Shown: positions 5,660-6,491 of the stretch, piece by piece
How the letters are laid out: every line of letters starts with the position of its first letter
How positions within the stretch are numbered: the stretch's first letter is position 1
Origin: an uncultured Oscillospiraceae bacterium
GTDB taxonomy: Bacteria > Bacillota > Clostridia > Oscillospirales > Oscillospiraceae
Length of the DNA: 6,491 nucleotides
Direction of reading: 5' to 3'
Assembly (NCBI GenBank): GCA_900763965.1
Contig: CAAFMG010000148.1
Location: 1 to 6,491, forward strand
The notes under the pieces: generated by a model
Seen by the model: only the letters and a program-made list of their open reading frames with translations
What the model was told of the DNA's origin: nothing
Database searches by the model: none
Made by a program: the position numbers and the translations under genes

Positions 5660-6430
5660 TTATTTACGAACATTCATAGCGCTGAGTGCTGCACCAATAG
5701 CACCGGCGTAACGGCCATCGGGATCCGTATGCACCGTAACATCCAGCTTCTTACCCAGGCTTTTGCACAGATAATCAAACTCGCACAGACCGCCGGTGAG
5801 GCACACGGTTTTTCCAAGGGCCAGACGGCCTGCCTGGGAAGCGACCTTCTTGACAATGGAATCCACCACAGCAAAGGCGATATTCTCCTTGGGTTCTCCC
5901 CGGCCGATCAGGCTGATGACCTCAGATTCTGCAAACACCGTGCACATGGAGCTGATGCTGGTATTTCCGCCCTGGGCAGCCAGCTCACACAGTGCATCCG
6001 GGCGAAGGCCCAAGGTGTTTGCCATGACTTCCAGGAACCGACCGGTACCGGCAGAACACTTGTCGTTCATAATAAAATCCTTGACCATGCCGTTTTCCAC
6101 GGAAATCAGCTTGGTATCCTGTCCACCGATGTCAATCACGGTCAGATCATTGGTGCCATACACAAAGCAGGTTCCCCGGCCATGGCAGGTAATTTCCGTA
6201 ACGCACTTGTCTGCATAAGGAACGGAGATCCGACCATATCCCGTTGCCACCACCGTGGCTTCCTCCATGGGGATGCCCATTTCCTCCAGCTTGTCATGGA
6301 TGGCCTGAGCCGTATCCACGCTGCTCCATCCTGTCGGCTGCAACAGTCTGTGGACAATGTTTTTGTCCCCATCCATGACAATGGTCTTGGCACAGGTAGA
6401 TCCAATGTCAATTCCGATAAAATACTTCAT
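5660..6430 (-). CDS. Activator ATPase of the reductase (BadF/BadG/HgdC family)
   Basis: This is a 256-residue ASKHA-fold ATPase. As a homodimer such proteins hold one [4Fe-4S] cluster between subunits and use ATP to inject electrons into the partner enzyme. Visible motifs are phosphate loop 1 GIDIGSTCAKT (6-16), phosphate loop 2 IDIGGQDTK (99-107), the cluster ligands Cys125 in NDKCSAGTG and Cys163 in SMCTVFAESE, the adenosine motif LTGG (211-214) and GAIGAAL (243-249). The length matches HgdC/FldI and E. coli YjiL. ATG 6430 is the only credible start because a TAG stop lies in frame 6 bases upstream of it. Its ribosome site AGGGAGG (6450-6444) is unusually far away, 13 bases. It is the first gene of the reductase operon, and the pairing strongly implies that the adjacent reductase is its electron acceptor. 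Confidence 0.93.
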   Translation of the reverse strand: MKYFIGIDIGSTCAKTIVMDGDKNIVHRLLQPTGWSSVDTAQAIHDKLEEMGIPMEEATVVATGYGRISVPYADKCVTEITCHGRGTCFVYGTNDLTVIDIGGQDTKLISVENGMVKDFIMNDKCSAGTGRFLEVMANTLGLRPDALCELAAQGGNTSISSMCTVFAESEVISLIGRGEPKENIAFAVVDSIVKKVASQAGRLALGKTVCLTGGLCEFDYLCKSLGKKLDVTVHTDPDGRYAGAIGAALSAMNVRK

Positions 6431-6443
6431 GTTTTCTATGTAT

Positions 6444-6480
6444 CCTCCCTATAGGCGCATAATTCATCTGTTTAATCATA
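6444..6480 (-). promoter_or_regulatory. Upstream region of the ATPase-reductase operon (ribosome site, possible -10)
   Basis: AGGGAGG (6450-6444) is the ribosome binding site, 13 bases before ATG 6430. TATGAT (6480-6475) is a good -10 candidate, but its -35 would fall past the window end. A second option, TTGTGT (6486-6481) with ATTATG (6463-6458) at 17-base spacing, is weaker. Whether another gene precedes this one in the operon cannot be seen. Confidence 0.35.
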
Positions 6481-6491
6481 ACACAAGATAT

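Noticed and set aside
5729..6454. A 241-codon plus-strand open frame antisense to the activator ATPase
   Set aside because: The minus strand encodes all ASKHA nucleotide motifs and both cluster cysteines, so the plus frame is a shadow.

Overview
The window is about 6.5 kb of moderately GC-rich, densely coding DNA. It most likely comes from an anaerobic Gram-positive Clostridia-type bacterium, perhaps a gut Oscillospiraceae/Ruminococcaceae relative. Three things point there: strong GGAGG-type ribosome binding sites, an oxygen-sensitive iron-sulfur reductase of the 2-hydroxyacyl-CoA dehydratase superfamily with its activator ATPase, and a surface protein built of Cys/His repeats like those common in gut Firmicutes. 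The genus cannot be fixed from the sequence. No RNA gene, CRISPR array, insertion sequence, integrase or attachment site was seen, and no gene-free stretch exceeds about 150 bases.

Layout. Bases 1-93 hold the apparent C-terminal tail of a plus-strand gene that begins outside the window. On the minus strand, 1715-240 encodes a secreted, membrane-anchored protein of 491 residues. It has 12 CxxC pairs plus one CxC, a 108-residue internal duplication, one C-terminal membrane helix and a very acidic tail; a strong terminator hairpin follows at 208-234. Divergent from it, 1851-2735 (+) encodes 4-hydroxy-tetrahydrodipicolinate synthase (DapA) with the full active-site set. A hairpin at 2743-2772 separates dapA from a convergent minus-strand pair: a family 4 GT-B glycosyltransferase (4349-3147), followed 17 bases later by a small helical protein of unknown function (3129-2809). 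A good sigma-70/sigma-A type promoter lies upstream of that pair. The last operon, also on the minus strand, runs from a BadF/BadG/HgdC-type activator ATPase (6430-5660) into a double-cubane-cluster reductase of the DCCP/YjiM type (5641-4502), and ends at a hairpin at 4459-4486.

How the genes work together. The ATPase and reductase form an obvious two-component system: ATP hydrolysis in the activator drives low-potential electrons into the reductase. The glycosyltransferase and small helical protein are probably cotranscribed and translationally coupled, but no joint function can be named. dapA is a stand-alone lysine/diaminopimelate (cell wall) gene. Nothing links the Cys/His repeat protein functionally to its neighbours. 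The items most worth a second look are the physiologically unassigned reductase pair and the duplicated Cys/His ectodomain protein.
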